A stretch of 64,000 bases of DNA from Ilyomonas limi (GTDB lineage: Bacteria; Bacteroidota; Bacteroidia; Chitinophagales; Chitinophagaceae). A program made the translations under genes and the position numbers. The stretch is from assembly GCF_005233845.1 (NCBI RefSeq), contig NZ_SZQL01000005.1:62001-126000 (forward strand), read 5' to 3'. Shown here one piece after another: positions 35,848 through 44,804 of the stretch; within the stretch, counting starts at the first letter, position 1; the number at the start of each line of letters is the position of its first letter. The notes under the pieces are model-generated. The model was not told the origin of the DNA, ran no database searches, and saw nothing but the letters and a program-made list of their open reading frames with translations.

Positions 35848-37431
35848 TTAAAAATATATAGCTTGGCTATAATTATTTGGCAGGCGGTCGTACAGCGTGC
35901 ACCATTCCTGTAATCTGGCTTCTATTTCTGCATTTATTTGAGCCGACGTAATGCGCCAGGTCCAGTTATTCTCACCCGAAGATGGGACATTAATACGTGC
36001 TTTTTCATCTAAACACAATACATCCTGCATAGGCAATATAGCCAGCTTCGATACGGAAGCATACGTCATGCGGCAGAGCAAATCACATACGTTTTTCTGC
36101 GTTATTTTTATACCTGCGTAATCCATAAGATTTTGCCTGCTTTGTTTATCTAATTGTTTGTACCAGCCAACAGTTGTATTGGTGTCGTGCGTGCCGGTAT
36201 ACACCACGCTTACAGGCACGTGGTGGTGCGGTATGTGCACGCTCTGCGGCATACCTTCCCCAAAGGCAAATTGCAACACTTCCATGCCGGGCAGTTCAAA
36301 ATTGTCGCGTAGTTTGTACACGGGTTCATCTATGTGTCCCAGATCTTCTGCTATAAAAGGCATTTCGCCAATTTCTTTTTTTACCAGGGTAAAAAGCTCA
36401 TGTCCCGGTGCGTTTATCCACTCACCATCTCTGGCGGTTTTAGCGCCTGCTTTTATTTGCCAATAAGCTGCAAAAGCGCGAAAATGATCAAGGCGTAATA
36501 CATCAAATAATTGCAGGTTTTTGCGGAGGCGTTTGAGCCACCAGTCATAGTTCTGTTGTTGTAAAACATCCCATTTAAAAATAGGCATGCCCCAAAGCTG
36601 CCCATTTTCATTAAAGTTATCGGGCGGCGTGCCGGCTACGAATTCCTGCTTACCTCCTTCATCTATACTAAAAATGTCGCGATTAGCCCATACGTCTGCC
36701 GAATCGTAGGCCACATAAATAGGCATGTCGCCAAACATGCGAATGTTGAGACTGTTGCAATATGTTTTAAGTTGTTGCCATTGCTTTAAGAAAATAAATT
36801 GCTGCCATTGTACTTTATCAATTGCTGCTTTATGTGCTCCTTCAAAGTGCTTTAAAGCCTTTGCATCGTGCTGCTTATAAGGTGTTTCCCAATCGCTCCA
36901 TTGTCTACCTTCGTGCTCCTTTTTCAAAACGGTATATAATGCAAAATCATGTAGCCAGTAGCTTTCTTTTTTAATGAAAGTTTTGTACTCTTTTTCTAAA
37001 GCTGACGGATTATTAATATAGTTTGTATAGGCTTTGTCCAACAATGCCTGTTTGGTTTTTTCTGCCCTTTCGTAATCTGCTTTATCACTTTCTTCCACCT
37101 TGTATTTGGCTATGTCCTTTTTACTTAACAATCCATCTTTTACCAATAATTCGGGACTAATGAGCAAGGGATTGCCTGCCATACTTGAGTTGGCACTATA
37201 AGGCGAAAAACCCTGCCCGGCAGTGATAGGATTGAGTGGCAATAGTTGCCAGAAAGTTTGTTTACTGCGGTGCAGAAAATTGGCAAAAGCAATTGCTCCC
37301 GGTCCTAAATCGCCAATGCCGAAAGCGGATGGGAGTGAGGTGATGTGTAATAAAATACCAGCGCTCCGCTGCAACTGTGCAAATGAAAAGGACGCCTCCT
37401 GTTGTTGTGTAGCAGGTCTTTTTTGTTTCAT
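35848..37431 (-). CDS. malQ: 4-alpha-glucanotransferase (amylomaltase, GH77)
   Basis: Transfers alpha-1,4-glucan segments between maltodextrins. The 527-residue protein has the standard GH77 layout: GILLHITSLPSAFGIGDLGP at the N-terminus, GFSPYSANSSMAGNPLLIS, catalytic nucleophile Asp in VLRLDHFRAF (about residue 313), acid/base Glu in FIAEDLGHID (about 362) and the third carboxylate in YTGTHDTNTTVGWY (about 415). The final residues (ENNWTWRI) match the family end. The first 20 residues are not conserved, so an internal start is possible. No other maltose or glycogen gene is adjacent. Confidence 0.95.
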   Translation of the reverse strand: MKQKRPATQQQEASFSFAQLQRSAGILLHITSLPSAFGIGDLGPGAIAFANFLHRSKQTFWQLLPLNPITAGQGFSPYSANSSMAGNPLLISPELLVKDGLLSKKDIAKYKVEESDKADYERAEKTKQALLDKAYTNYINNPSALEKEYKTFIKKESYWLHDFALYTVLKKEHEGRQWSDWETPYKQHDAKALKHFEGAHKAAIDKVQWQQFIFLKQWQQLKTYCNSLNIRMFGDMPIYVAYDSADVWANRDIFSIDEGGKQEFVAGTPPDNFNENGQLWGMPIFKWDVLQQQNYDWWLKRLRKNLQLFDVLRLDHFRAFAAYWQIKAGAKTARDGEWINAPGHELFTLVKKEIGEMPFIAEDLGHIDEPVYKLRDNFELPGMEVLQFAFGEGMPQSVHIPHHHVPVSVVYTGTHDTNTTVGWYKQLDKQSRQNLMDYAGIKITQKNVCDLLCRMTYASVSKLAILPMQDVLCLDEKARINVPSSGENNWTWRITSAQINAEIEARLQEWCTLYDRLPNNYSQAIYF

Positions 37432-37790
37432 TGTATGTGTAATAGGTTAGCGATAATTGAATATGCGATGCCTTTCATTTAAACAATTTTTACACCATTT
37501 GTACCGGGATTATTTAAAAGTTGATTGAACCATACAATCAGGAAGACCAATAAATTTTATAAGGTATATAATAAAACCTACTTTTTATATAACGTCTTCT
37601 CTTCGCGCCTTTACCGGTTCAATCCACTCTTTAAAAGATTTTTGTTTCCCTGTCTATTGTAATTCCGATTCATAAAATACAAGTTTATAAACCTATCATT
37701 CCTAAACTATACAACGGTTGATTGAATGCAAAGCGGAGTTTGCCGAAAATCCTAACCCAGAGTAGGCACAAAAAAACAAATCAATTTATT
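37432..37790. other. intergenic region between divergent genes
   Basis: About 360 A/T-rich bases between malQ and the 37791 gene. The frame of the next gene is open back to 37722 but looks non-coding there. I see no hairpin, repeat or convincing TAnnTTTG box. Confidence 0.25.
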
Positions 37791-39653
37791 ATGGCTTACA
37801 CATTCAGAGGTAACCTGTGTGGTTATCTATGCGAAAACTATTCAGAACCCTTGGAAGGCGTCACCGTACTGCTTTATTTGCCCTGGCAAACCGAACGGGT
37901 AACAGAAACCGCTGTTGCCAGCACCAAAGACACCTTCAGGCTGGTGAGCGAACAGGAGCGAAAAGACAGAGAACAATTGCTTATTGGCAAAGCGCAGGCC
38001 GATGCACAAGGCAATTTTGAAATTGTTGTGGACGAACAATATTCAAAAACAGCTTTTGATATTGACTTTGTTTGCGGCACTGTTCCACACCAACCACCCA
38101 AGCCGCGTCAGAATGAGGTACAGTTTCATCTTACCACTGTTTATCCGCAGTGGCGTACTAACCGGCAGGAGGAAAATAGTTATTATTTTCAGTGGAACTA
38201 TTGTATCGCCTCCAGATGGTGGTGTTACATAAGAGGGTATTATTATGATGCCTGGGTGATTATGGGATATATGTATGTATGCGGTACAAAAACGCCTATT
38301 CCCGGTGTAAAGATAACAGCCATGGATGCCGACTTTATTACCGATGATAACTTAGGTACTGCTGTAACCGATGCATCAGGATTTTTTAGAATTGATTATT
38401 CCTCCATTGATTTCAAACAAACATTCTTATCGCCCTGGATAAAAATAGAAACCAATCCCGGCTGGCCGCCTACGTTTGTGAGTGGACCGGATGTGTATTT
38501 TAAATATGAATACAACGGCGTAGCTATACAAAGCGAAACGCCTGCCAACCGCCGGAATAATGTGGGCTACTGCCTGTGTGTTACGCTGTGCCTTAAAGAT
38601 ATTGTAGTTACACAACCGCAAATTCCGGCATCCTTTACTAAGATTGGTAACCTGGGTAATTATTTTATAAATGAAACCGTTGCCGGCGGCAACCCGAATG
38701 TAATTGCAGCCGCTACGGGTAAAACGCCAGCCAGCCAGGCATTTTATAGCTGCATCAAACTAAGAGGCAACCTAAGCCAGAAGCTGAACGGCGTTGCAAT
38801 GGAATACAGCTTTGATACAATAGAAACCACTGGCGCAGGTGGCAGTGAAATTGGCACCTGGACAAAAGTAAAAGCAGCACAAATTTGCAATGCAGTAATT
38901 GGTACTTTTTTCACGCTTACCGGCGACCCGTCCAATCCAGTGATTATAGAAGATTATGTGGTGGGGCCTGCTAGTGGTATGGATGCTAATGGCTGGATTG
39001 CCGTGCCGCAGGCTGGCAACTTTGCCCCGCATATTGATGGTGAAATTTTAGGATTGAATACTACCACCTTAAATGGCAATACGGTAAATATGTCCGGGCT
39101 TGTGCAAGGACAATCTACTACTACCAAAGCGCCGTTGCAGCAAAACCGGTTCTTTAAAATACGCATGATAAAAAGAGAAGCCGGCAACCCGGCAACAGAA
39201 GTAGTAGCTGGTGTTTCCAATCCGGTAGCGATGTTTAATACCACATATAACAATGTGCCTAAATACGGCTCGTGGATGCCGCAAACAGCCAATGAAATGG
39301 GTGTTGCCTGCATAGATATACAGGAAATGATTGGCGGTGGCGGCGGAACCGGCTGCACACCTATTACTAATGCCATACATGTGAATTATACCGCAGCTAA
39401 CCCTAATATGGGTAGTGTAAGTCTGGTGTTGAATGGGCCGGGCGGACCTTACACCCTTGAAAATGCAACACCCGTAAGCAATGTGGCAGAAACATTTGGA
39501 ACAGCAACAGAATTGCACAATCCGGCTTTGGTGCCTATTAATACTTTACCCAACTGTGCCTACACGGCCATACTTTCGGTTGAACTGAAACTAACCAACG
39601 GCGAAGGTCAAATCAGTAATATTTACGACTGGATGTCTTTCTGTAAAGATTAG
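37791..39653 (+). CDS. large protein of unknown function with carboxypeptidase-regulatory-like repeats
   Basis: A 620-residue product from ATG 37791 (MAYTFRGNLCGYLC). There is no signal peptide, lipobox or sorting domain. At least two segments look like transthyretin/carboxypeptidase-regulatory beta sandwiches: GNLCGYLCENYSEPLEGVTV near the start and MYVCGTKTPIPGVKITAMDA followed by TDASGFFRIDYS near residue 170. Between them is a striking aromatic/Cys-rich stretch (FQWNYCIASRWWCYIRGYYY). The C-terminal half is Gly/Asn/Thr-rich, beta-type, with IDIQEMIGGGGGTGC as a linker. I do not recognise the family. It has its own strong terminator. Confidence 0.75.
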   Translation: MAYTFRGNLCGYLCENYSEPLEGVTVLLYLPWQTERVTETAVASTKDTFRLVSEQERKDREQLLIGKAQADAQGNFEIVVDEQYSKTAFDIDFVCGTVPHQPPKPRQNEVQFHLTTVYPQWRTNRQEENSYYFQWNYCIASRWWCYIRGYYYDAWVIMGYMYVCGTKTPIPGVKITAMDADFITDDNLGTAVTDASGFFRIDYSSIDFKQTFLSPWIKIETNPGWPPTFVSGPDVYFKYEYNGVAIQSETPANRRNNVGYCLCVTLCLKDIVVTQPQIPASFTKIGNLGNYFINETVAGGNPNVIAAATGKTPASQAFYSCIKLRGNLSQKLNGVAMEYSFDTIETTGAGGSEIGTWTKVKAAQICNAVIGTFFTLTGDPSNPVIIEDYVVGPASGMDANGWIAVPQAGNFAPHIDGEILGLNTTTLNGNTVNMSGLVQGQSTTTKAPLQQNRFFKIRMIKREAGNPATEVVAGVSNPVAMFNTTYNNVPKYGSWMPQTANEMGVACIDIQEMIGGGGGTGCTPITNAIHVNYTAANPNMGSVSLVLNGPGGPYTLENATPVSNVAETFGTATELHNPALVPINTLPNCAYTAILSVELKLTNGEGQISNIYDWMSFCKD

Positions 39654-39681
39654 CCATATTACACAGGGAAAATAGCATATT

Positions 39682-39732
39682 AAACTGCAACCCTGTTTTC
39701 AGATAAAACTGATTACAGGGTTGCAGTTTTTT
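39682..39732 (+). terminator. strong intrinsic terminator
   Basis: A perfect 15-bp stem (39682-39696 with 39715-39729), an 18-base loop containing a smaller TCAG/CTGA stem, and a run of T residues, 29 bases after the stop of the 37791 gene. Confidence 0.9.
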
Positions 39733-39876
39733 GTGTAAGGCACTTGTACTACTTGCGACAAAAAATTTTTCGCTGCACACGCTTACACATTAATCGGGCT
39801 GCATTTTTGTTATAATAGCTAATAAGCGATTGCTTATACTATACATTGCCATTACAATTTCAAATACCTATTCTTT

Positions 39877-41297
39877 ATGAAAAAGCATTTCTACACTGTA
39901 TGCACGTTACTGGTGTGTATGAGCTGTTTGCATGCTCAAAATGGCGTGCAGCTCATTCCATTCTCCAGCGGTTACAACTTACCGCTTGGGCTGGAGAATT
40001 GTGGCGACAGCCGTCTTTTTGTAGTACAAAAAACAGGGCAAATTATGATATGTGATGCTGCTGGCAAAAAACTAACAACGCCTTTCTTAGACATTAGCGA
40101 CCGCGTAAAAACCAGGCAGAATGAGCAGGGATTGCTGGGCTTAGCCTTTCATCCCAATTATTTGAAAAATGGCTTTTTTTATATCAATTATATCAACCGA
40201 AATGGCAATACGCAGATTTCGCGCTTTAAAGTATCTGCGGGTAATAAAAACATAGCAAACACATCCAGCGAGAAAAAGATACTGGAGATTGTGCAGCCTT
40301 ATACCAATCATAATGGTGGTTGTACACGTTTTGGCCCGGATGGTTATTTATACATTGGTATGGGCGATGGCGGCAACGCTGGCGATCCGCAAAACCGGGG
40401 ACAAAATCCATCGAGTTTGCTGGGTAAAATGCTGCGCATTGATGTTAACAGCGGCAGTGCTGCTTATACCATTCCCCCTACAAATCCGTTTGTAAATAAA
40501 GCGGGTTATCAACCGGAAATCTGGGCCTTGGGCTTGCGCAATCCCTGGCGGTGGAGTTTTGATGATGTGTCTGGCGCACTGATTATTGCCGATGTGGGGC
40601 AAGACCTTTGGGAAGAGGTAAACCTACAGCCAAGTGGTAGCAAAGGGGGTGAAAATTATGGATGGCGCTGCTACGAGGGCGATCATACGTATAATACCGA
40701 TAGTTGCAAAGCACGCGCAAACTATACCTTTCCAAAGTACGAATACACACATTCTGATGTAACAGGTGACTGCTCTGTTACCGGTGGTTTTGTGTACCGC
40801 GAAGTACTTATGCTGCTATGTATGGCAAATATTATTTTACTGATTGTTGTAGTGGTATCATCCGCTCGCTTACGTTGCACAATGGTATAGTATCGGTACA
40901 GGATGAGTATAAGGGCGATGCTAACGCGTATGTTTCGTTTGGCGAAGACCGTAACAAAGAATTGTATATAGTAAACATGGCAAATGGCAGTATTTACCGT
41001 ATTGCAGCCGCAACTCAAACTGTTACAACCGCACCACAAAGTGCAGTGTCTCTGCAGGTATATCCCAATCCGGCAAAGAGCTACTGCACCGCCAGCTATA
41101 CAACTGCCAAGGCAGAAACCTGCACCATCGTGTTGTACAATGCAGTAGGCGTGCAGGTATTTACGGCAAACAAGATGAGTATAGCGGGTAAAAACAACTG
41201 GCAAATAATAGTGCCTGCCAACGTAAGAGGGAATTGCTACATTACCGTTACCAGTGCATCGGGCACGCGCATAAGGCAAGGTATTTTAATAGAATAA
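39877..41297 (+). pseudogene. PQQ-dependent aldose dehydrogenase-like protein with T9SS type A tail, frameshifted
   Basis: Signal peptide MKKHFYTVCTLLVCMSCLHAQ, then a six-bladed soluble glucose/aldose dehydrogenase propeller: LGLAFHPNYLKNGFFYINY, PYTNHNGGCTRFGPDGYLYI (with the catalytic-His position), GMGDGGNAGDPQNRGQ and ALGLRNPWRWSFD. After GGFVYR the frame is lost at about 40801-40803, where CGCGAAGT would be expected as CGCGGAAGT. The next frame continues STYAAMYGKYYFTDCCSG to the end and finishes with a sorting domain (VYPNPAKSYCTASY). One missing G explains the break. Repaired, it would be about 473 residues and exported by the T9SS. Confidence 0.82.
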
Positions 41298-41362
41298 AAC
41301 AGGCAGTGAATACTAATAAGTAAATCATTTACAGCATTGATGTGTCTTCAGGTGTATTAGTA

Positions 41363-41494
41363 CTGTATTACTTGCTATTGCAGTACGTGAAAGAGATACA
41401 CCGATTGGTGGAACTGTTTGAATTGTGTGAATAGCTGCAATTGACACAGGAAACGAATGAGCATTTCAGCTACTTAAAAAACAAATCCAGCTAA
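41363..41494 (+). pseudogene. possible short coding remnant
   Basis: In one frame this reads LYYLLLQYVKEIHRLVELFE, LCE, a TAG, then LQLTQETNEHFSYLKNKSS and TAA. The helical, protein-like pattern on both sides of the stop suggests decay of a small gene. No family is recognised. The rest of the 41298-41690 gap shows nothing else. Confidence 0.25.
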
Positions 41495-41690
41495 CAGTTG
41501 GTTGATAACGAGTGATATATTCTAAGGAGGATTTCAGAATTTGGATACCTGCTAATATTTAACAATTAGCGACAAATCAATAGTAGATGTCATTACGCTA
41601 AAAACTCCTTTCGTCAAGAAATAATGTCACATAATGTAATTTTTTAGCGCTGCGCTTCATTCCCTTTTAAGTTTGGGAAAAGTTTTTATC

Positions 41691-42209
41691 ATGAGACAGA
41701 TAAAAGTACTCCTGGCAGTTACCTCATTGGCAGCATGTTTTACAGTTACCAACTCTTGCTCACAAAAAACCACACCGGATACGGCATCTGTTCTTGGTGT
41801 TTTTGTGGCCAGTACTCCTTGTAGTGAAGGCACAAGACCCTTGCCGGAAATTCCGGTACATGCAGACTGCGAGTTGATCCGGTGGAATCTCACACTTTAC
41901 CAAAACCCTAAAACATTCACACCAACCACTTACAAACTTCGATACACGTATGGATTAGCCCAGCAAGGCACACCCGGATTTACCGGCGGAGGAACAACTG
42001 TAGAAGAGCAAGGAGTGTGGAAAATGGTGAACGGAATACTATCAAAACCCGATGCAATTATATACCGCTTAACCAACAATAAAACAAACCAAACAATCGC
42101 TTTTTTAAAACTCAGCGACGATCTTCTTCATTTGCTGGACACCGATGAGCACTTGATGATAGGAACGGCCGCATGGACCTATACCCTGAACAGGATAAGC
42201 AGTAAATAA
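41691..42209 (+). CDS. NlpE-like small lipoprotein
   Basis: From ATG 41691 (MRQIKVLLAVTSLAACF) a lipoprotein signal leads to the lipobox Cys in TNSCSQK; the frame opens at 41673 but that start is less likely. The mature 150 residues, with SVLGVFVASTPCSEG, HADCELIRWNLTLYQNP and TYKLRYTYG, recall the strand order and Cys spacing of NlpE/copper-resistance N-terminal domains (G-x-F-x-G-x-x-P-C ... D-C). It ends AAWTYTLNRISSK. The next gene is a divergent tandem relative. An envelope stress or metal role is only a suggestion. Confidence 0.7.
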   Translation: MRQIKVLLAVTSLAACFTVTNSCSQKTTPDTASVLGVFVASTPCSEGTRPLPEIPVHADCELIRWNLTLYQNPKTFTPTTYKLRYTYGLAQQGTPGFTGGGTTVEEQGVWKMVNGILSKPDAIIYRLTNNKTNQTIAFLKLSDDLLHLLDTDEHLMIGTAAWTYTLNRISSK

Positions 42210-42248
42210 ACCAGGCAAAATGAAGTCTAATTTCAAAAACAAAATAGT

Positions 42249-42803
42249 ATGAAATATATCATAATTATGCTTGTTACGTCATTTTATTCACTGTTTGTGA
42301 ATTTTTCAATTGCGCAAACGGCAGCAGTAGATAATAAGCTTTCACAAACCATTACTTCACGGCCCATACCAAAAGGAGCTTCTGTTGTAGGTGTATTTGA
42401 AGGAAGGCCACCTTGTCCTGGAATAGCAGAACAACTGAGCATTGTAACGGATGCCGACTGTGCGAAGTTAAAATGTGATCTTACCTTTTATCAGGATTCT
42501 GTCACGCTTCAACCTGCAACATATACCCTGTCTATTGTTGGAGGTGGTGATGTAATCAAACAGGATGGAGGCTCGTACCGTCAGAAAGTTCTGGAGGGAA
42601 AGTGGGCAATCGTGAAAGGCATAAGTTCCAATCCGAATGCGGAAGTTTACCAGTTGTAGTTAGACAAACCGGGAGCTTATTTTTATTTGCTGAAAGGAGA
42701 CGATAACGTTCTGTTTATCTTAAACGAGAACAAAGATTTCAGAGTAGGTAATGAGGAGTTTAGTTATACACTCAACAGGGTTGAATTGATCTCCAAAAAA
42801 TAA
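42249..42803 (+). pseudogene. second NlpE-like secreted protein, interrupted by an in-frame TAG
   Basis: Starts MKYIIIMLVTSFYSLFVNF with cleavage near SIAQ. The body parallels the previous gene: SVVGVFEGRPPCPGI, TDADCAKLKCDLTFYQDS, ATYTLSIVGG. The frame stops at TAG 42657-42659, but the same frame continues LDKPGAYFYLLKGDDNVLFIL and ends FSYTLNRVELISKK at 42803, closely matching the end of the upstream paralogue (WTYTLNRISSK). A single substitution to amber, or a sequencing error, therefore splits a 184-residue gene. It is a tandem duplicate, 39 bases after the first copy. Confidence 0.72.
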
Positions 42804-42818
42804 GCGAAAACAACTAAT

Positions 42819-42842
42819 GTTAGCAGGTGGCCAGCCGCTAAC
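42819..42842 (+). repeat. small hairpin after the NlpE-like pair
   Basis: GTTAGC (42819-42824) pairs with GCTAAC (42837-42842) around a 12-base GC-rich centre containing TGGCCA. There is no T-run, so terminator function is doubtful. It lies 15 bases after the extended stop. Confidence 0.35.
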
Positions 42843-42964
42843 GAAGAGGTTGAGAAAAACTGATTGACCAAAGCCAATCGGCCTTTAATTCCATTGATCT
42901 TTTCTATAATCACGTCCTTTTTATACCGCTGAACAGAAGCTGAATTATAGTGTATTTCGACAAT

Positions 42965-43105
42965 ATGATAAAAATATGGAAAGGCTTAGAAACAATTATT
43001 ATCACCTTTGCGATTACAGCAATTTTGGCAGGATTAACCATTTTATTTTATGATCTTGCTCAAATTGACTGCACTGCTAACGCTTATTGTTATAATGCGG
43101 GCTGA
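42965..43105 (+). CDS. possible 46-residue single-pass membrane peptide
   Basis: ATG 42965 opens MIKIWKGLETIIITFAITAI followed by LAGLTILFYDLAQIDCTANA, a basic N-terminus and one clear hydrophobic helix, ending at TGA 43103. It is too short to call with confidence, but it has the same strand and style as its neighbours in this run of small genes. The rest of 42843-43225 holds nothing I can identify. Confidence 0.35.
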   Translation: MIKIWKGLETIIITFAITAILAGLTILFYDLAQIDCTANAYCYNAG

Positions 43106-43225
43106 GTACTATTTTTAAGCTGTAAATCTTCACTTAAAATAGAACGAGATTGAAGCTATAGGAACATAGAATGCGACCACCTCCTAAAGCCTGAGCCGTT
43201 ACACAAAATACCTACTTGCTACAAA

Positions 43226-43537
43226 ATGACAGACCTGCAAATTGAATTGACTTTTATTACTTGTATAGTTCTATTGAACTTTGTAATAAGTTTTCTTTAC
43301 AGAAAATATAAACGTTTAGAACAGAAGGAAAATAAAAAATTTCACTTCGGTAACGAAACGCCCTTCTTAGGTTCAATTGCATTTTCGTTCATGCCGAGAA
43401 TTCCTTTCCTGATTGTACGCCGCTCAAAAAATAATTCCATCAGGCGGCTTATTATTACCCACAACGTTTTGTGCTTAATTGTTTATATTTTGTTTTTAAC
43501 AGCATTTATAAGGTTCATAATACAAAACCCAGATTAA
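43226..43537 (+). CDS. small membrane protein, unknown function
   Basis: A 103-residue protein with an N-terminal helix (IELTFITCIVLLNFVISFLY), a basic linker (RKYKRLEQKENKKF), a short hydrophobic patch around PFLGSIAFSFMPRIPFLIV, and a second clear helix near the C-terminus (VLCLIVYILFLTAFIRFII). It probably spans the inner membrane twice. No family recognised. It belongs to a run of same-strand orphan genes. Confidence 0.6.
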   Translation: MTDLQIELTFITCIVLLNFVISFLYRKYKRLEQKENKKFHFGNETPFLGSIAFSFMPRIPFLIVRRSKNNSIRRLIITHNVLCLIVYILFLTAFIRFIIQNPD

Positions 43538-43690
43538 CACTTTGTATGACCAATGCTTTATGTAACAGCAGCTTTCGTAAATATGCTGAACGCTATATCT
43601 TTAACCAGCTTTTGTACAAGTTTGGACAGATGAAGAAAAATACAATTATTGCAAAAAACGTTGCGCGTCAAGATAAATAGTAGTATAAGA

Positions 43691-44056
43691 ATGAAAAGGA
43701 TAGTTATCACTTTATTTTTTGCCTCATTAGCTTATGCCAGCTCTGCACAAAAAGTGGAGAAATTTTGCGAAATTTCAACGACCTGGAAGTCTTTTAACAG
43801 AGGTGTGAACATCTCCATTGATTTCGGTAAAGACAGCAGTTTATTCTCATTTAAAGACAAGACAATCAAGAAGAAATTATTGTTGGTGACAAAATACACC
43901 AGCGTGGTTGATGCTTTAAATTATATGAGCGCATTAGGCTGGTCGTTGGTAAATACAACCTCATACGAAAGTTCCGGCTCAACATACCGCAACAACTTTT
44001 ACTTTAAAAAGGCATTTGATGAAGCAGAAATTAATAATAAGAACCCGGAAGATTGA
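43691..44056 (+). CDS. small secreted protein, unknown function
   Basis: From ATG 43691 the product starts MKRIVITLFFASLAYASSAQ, a standard signal peptide; the frame is open upstream to 43649, but that start lacks a signal. The mature 101 residues include a Cys (EKFCEISTTW), SIDFGKDSSLFSFKDK and ALNYMSALGWSLVNTTSY, the last resembling helix-strand segments of small Bacteroidota secreted proteins in which a '...LGW.L...' motif recurs. Function unknown. Confidence 0.65.
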   Translation: MKRIVITLFFASLAYASSAQKVEKFCEISTTWKSFNRGVNISIDFGKDSSLFSFKDKTIKKKLLLVTKYTSVVDALNYMSALGWSLVNTTSYESSGSTYRNNFYFKKAFDEAEINNKNPED

Positions 44057-44157
44057 ATAGTGCTGCTATATAAAGCTTTTGCACGTTAGCAGTCGTATAG
44101 GGAACTGTTGGAGGTTGGAGTGACCGTATATAAATTGGACAATAAAATTTTGCATTT

Positions 44158-44676
44158 ATGCCAATAAATAGGCTTTTTTCGGAGCGGCAGCATTTCAAAC
44201 AAACGTGGTTGTGGGTTTTACTAATTGGCGTCAACGTACTTTTTGTTTATGGAATAATCAGGCAGGTTTTCTTCGGAGTGACTTTTGGCGACAAACCAAT
44301 AAGTAATGGGCAACTGATTGTTGTAGCTTCGGCAGTTTTACTGCTCACCTTTTTGTTTGTATTGCTGCGTCTTGATACAGTTATTCAACACGACGGAATT
44401 TGCTACCGCTTTTTCCCACTTCAATGGAAGTATAAAAAAATAACGTGGGACAGCATTTCAAAAGCATATCTGCGACAATATAACCCAATAACAGAATATG
44501 GCGGTTGGGGATTACGCACCGGGCTTTTTGGTAATGGACAAGCCTTTACTATCTCTGGCAACAAAGGGCTTCAACTTGTTTACAACAATAAAAAGAAGTT
44601 TTTGCTGGGAACACAGCGACCGGAAGAAATGGAGCAAGTATTAAAGCAACTGGGACGACTTACAACAGGCAATTAA
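44158..44676 (+). CDS. membrane protein with PH-like C-terminal domain (DUF6141-like)
   Basis: A 172-residue protein with two N-terminal helices (WLWVLLIGVNVLFVYGII; LIVVASAVLLLTFLFVLL) and a cytoplasmic beta-rich domain: VIQHDGICYRFFPLQWKYKK, ITWDSISKAYLRQYNPITEY, GGWGLR, KGLQLVYNNKKKFLLGTQRP. This is the pattern I associate with DUF6141/bacterial PH-type membrane proteins. Role unknown. It ends the run of small plus-strand genes. Confidence 0.75.
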   Translation: MPINRLFSERQHFKQTWLWVLLIGVNVLFVYGIIRQVFFGVTFGDKPISNGQLIVVASAVLLLTFLFVLLRLDTVIQHDGICYRFFPLQWKYKKITWDSISKAYLRQYNPITEYGGWGLRTGLFGNGQAFTISGNKGLQLVYNNKKKFLLGTQRPEEMEQVLKQLGRLTTGN

Positions 44677-44804
44677 TGGGCAGCTCCCGTTTTTCAGAGT
44701 ACGCTATGCTAACACTCCGAGGCATGTATAACTGATTTTATAATTGATGAAACATTGCATTTATTTTCTCTCATCAATATCCCAATAATCACCTCAAACC
44801 TCCA

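Noticed and set aside
37722-37790. Upstream ATG extending the 37791 protein by 23 residues
   Set aside because: The added residues are basic and unlike the rest, do not form a signal peptide, and MAYTFRGNLCGY is a more natural start.
42803-44160. Integron-like cassette array: small orphan genes with GTTAGC...GCTAAC hairpins between them
   Set aside because: Only one gap has a clear paired GTTAGC/GCTAAC; the arms do not fit the RYYYAAC/GTTRRRY attC core sites, spacing is irregular and no integrase gene is in the window.
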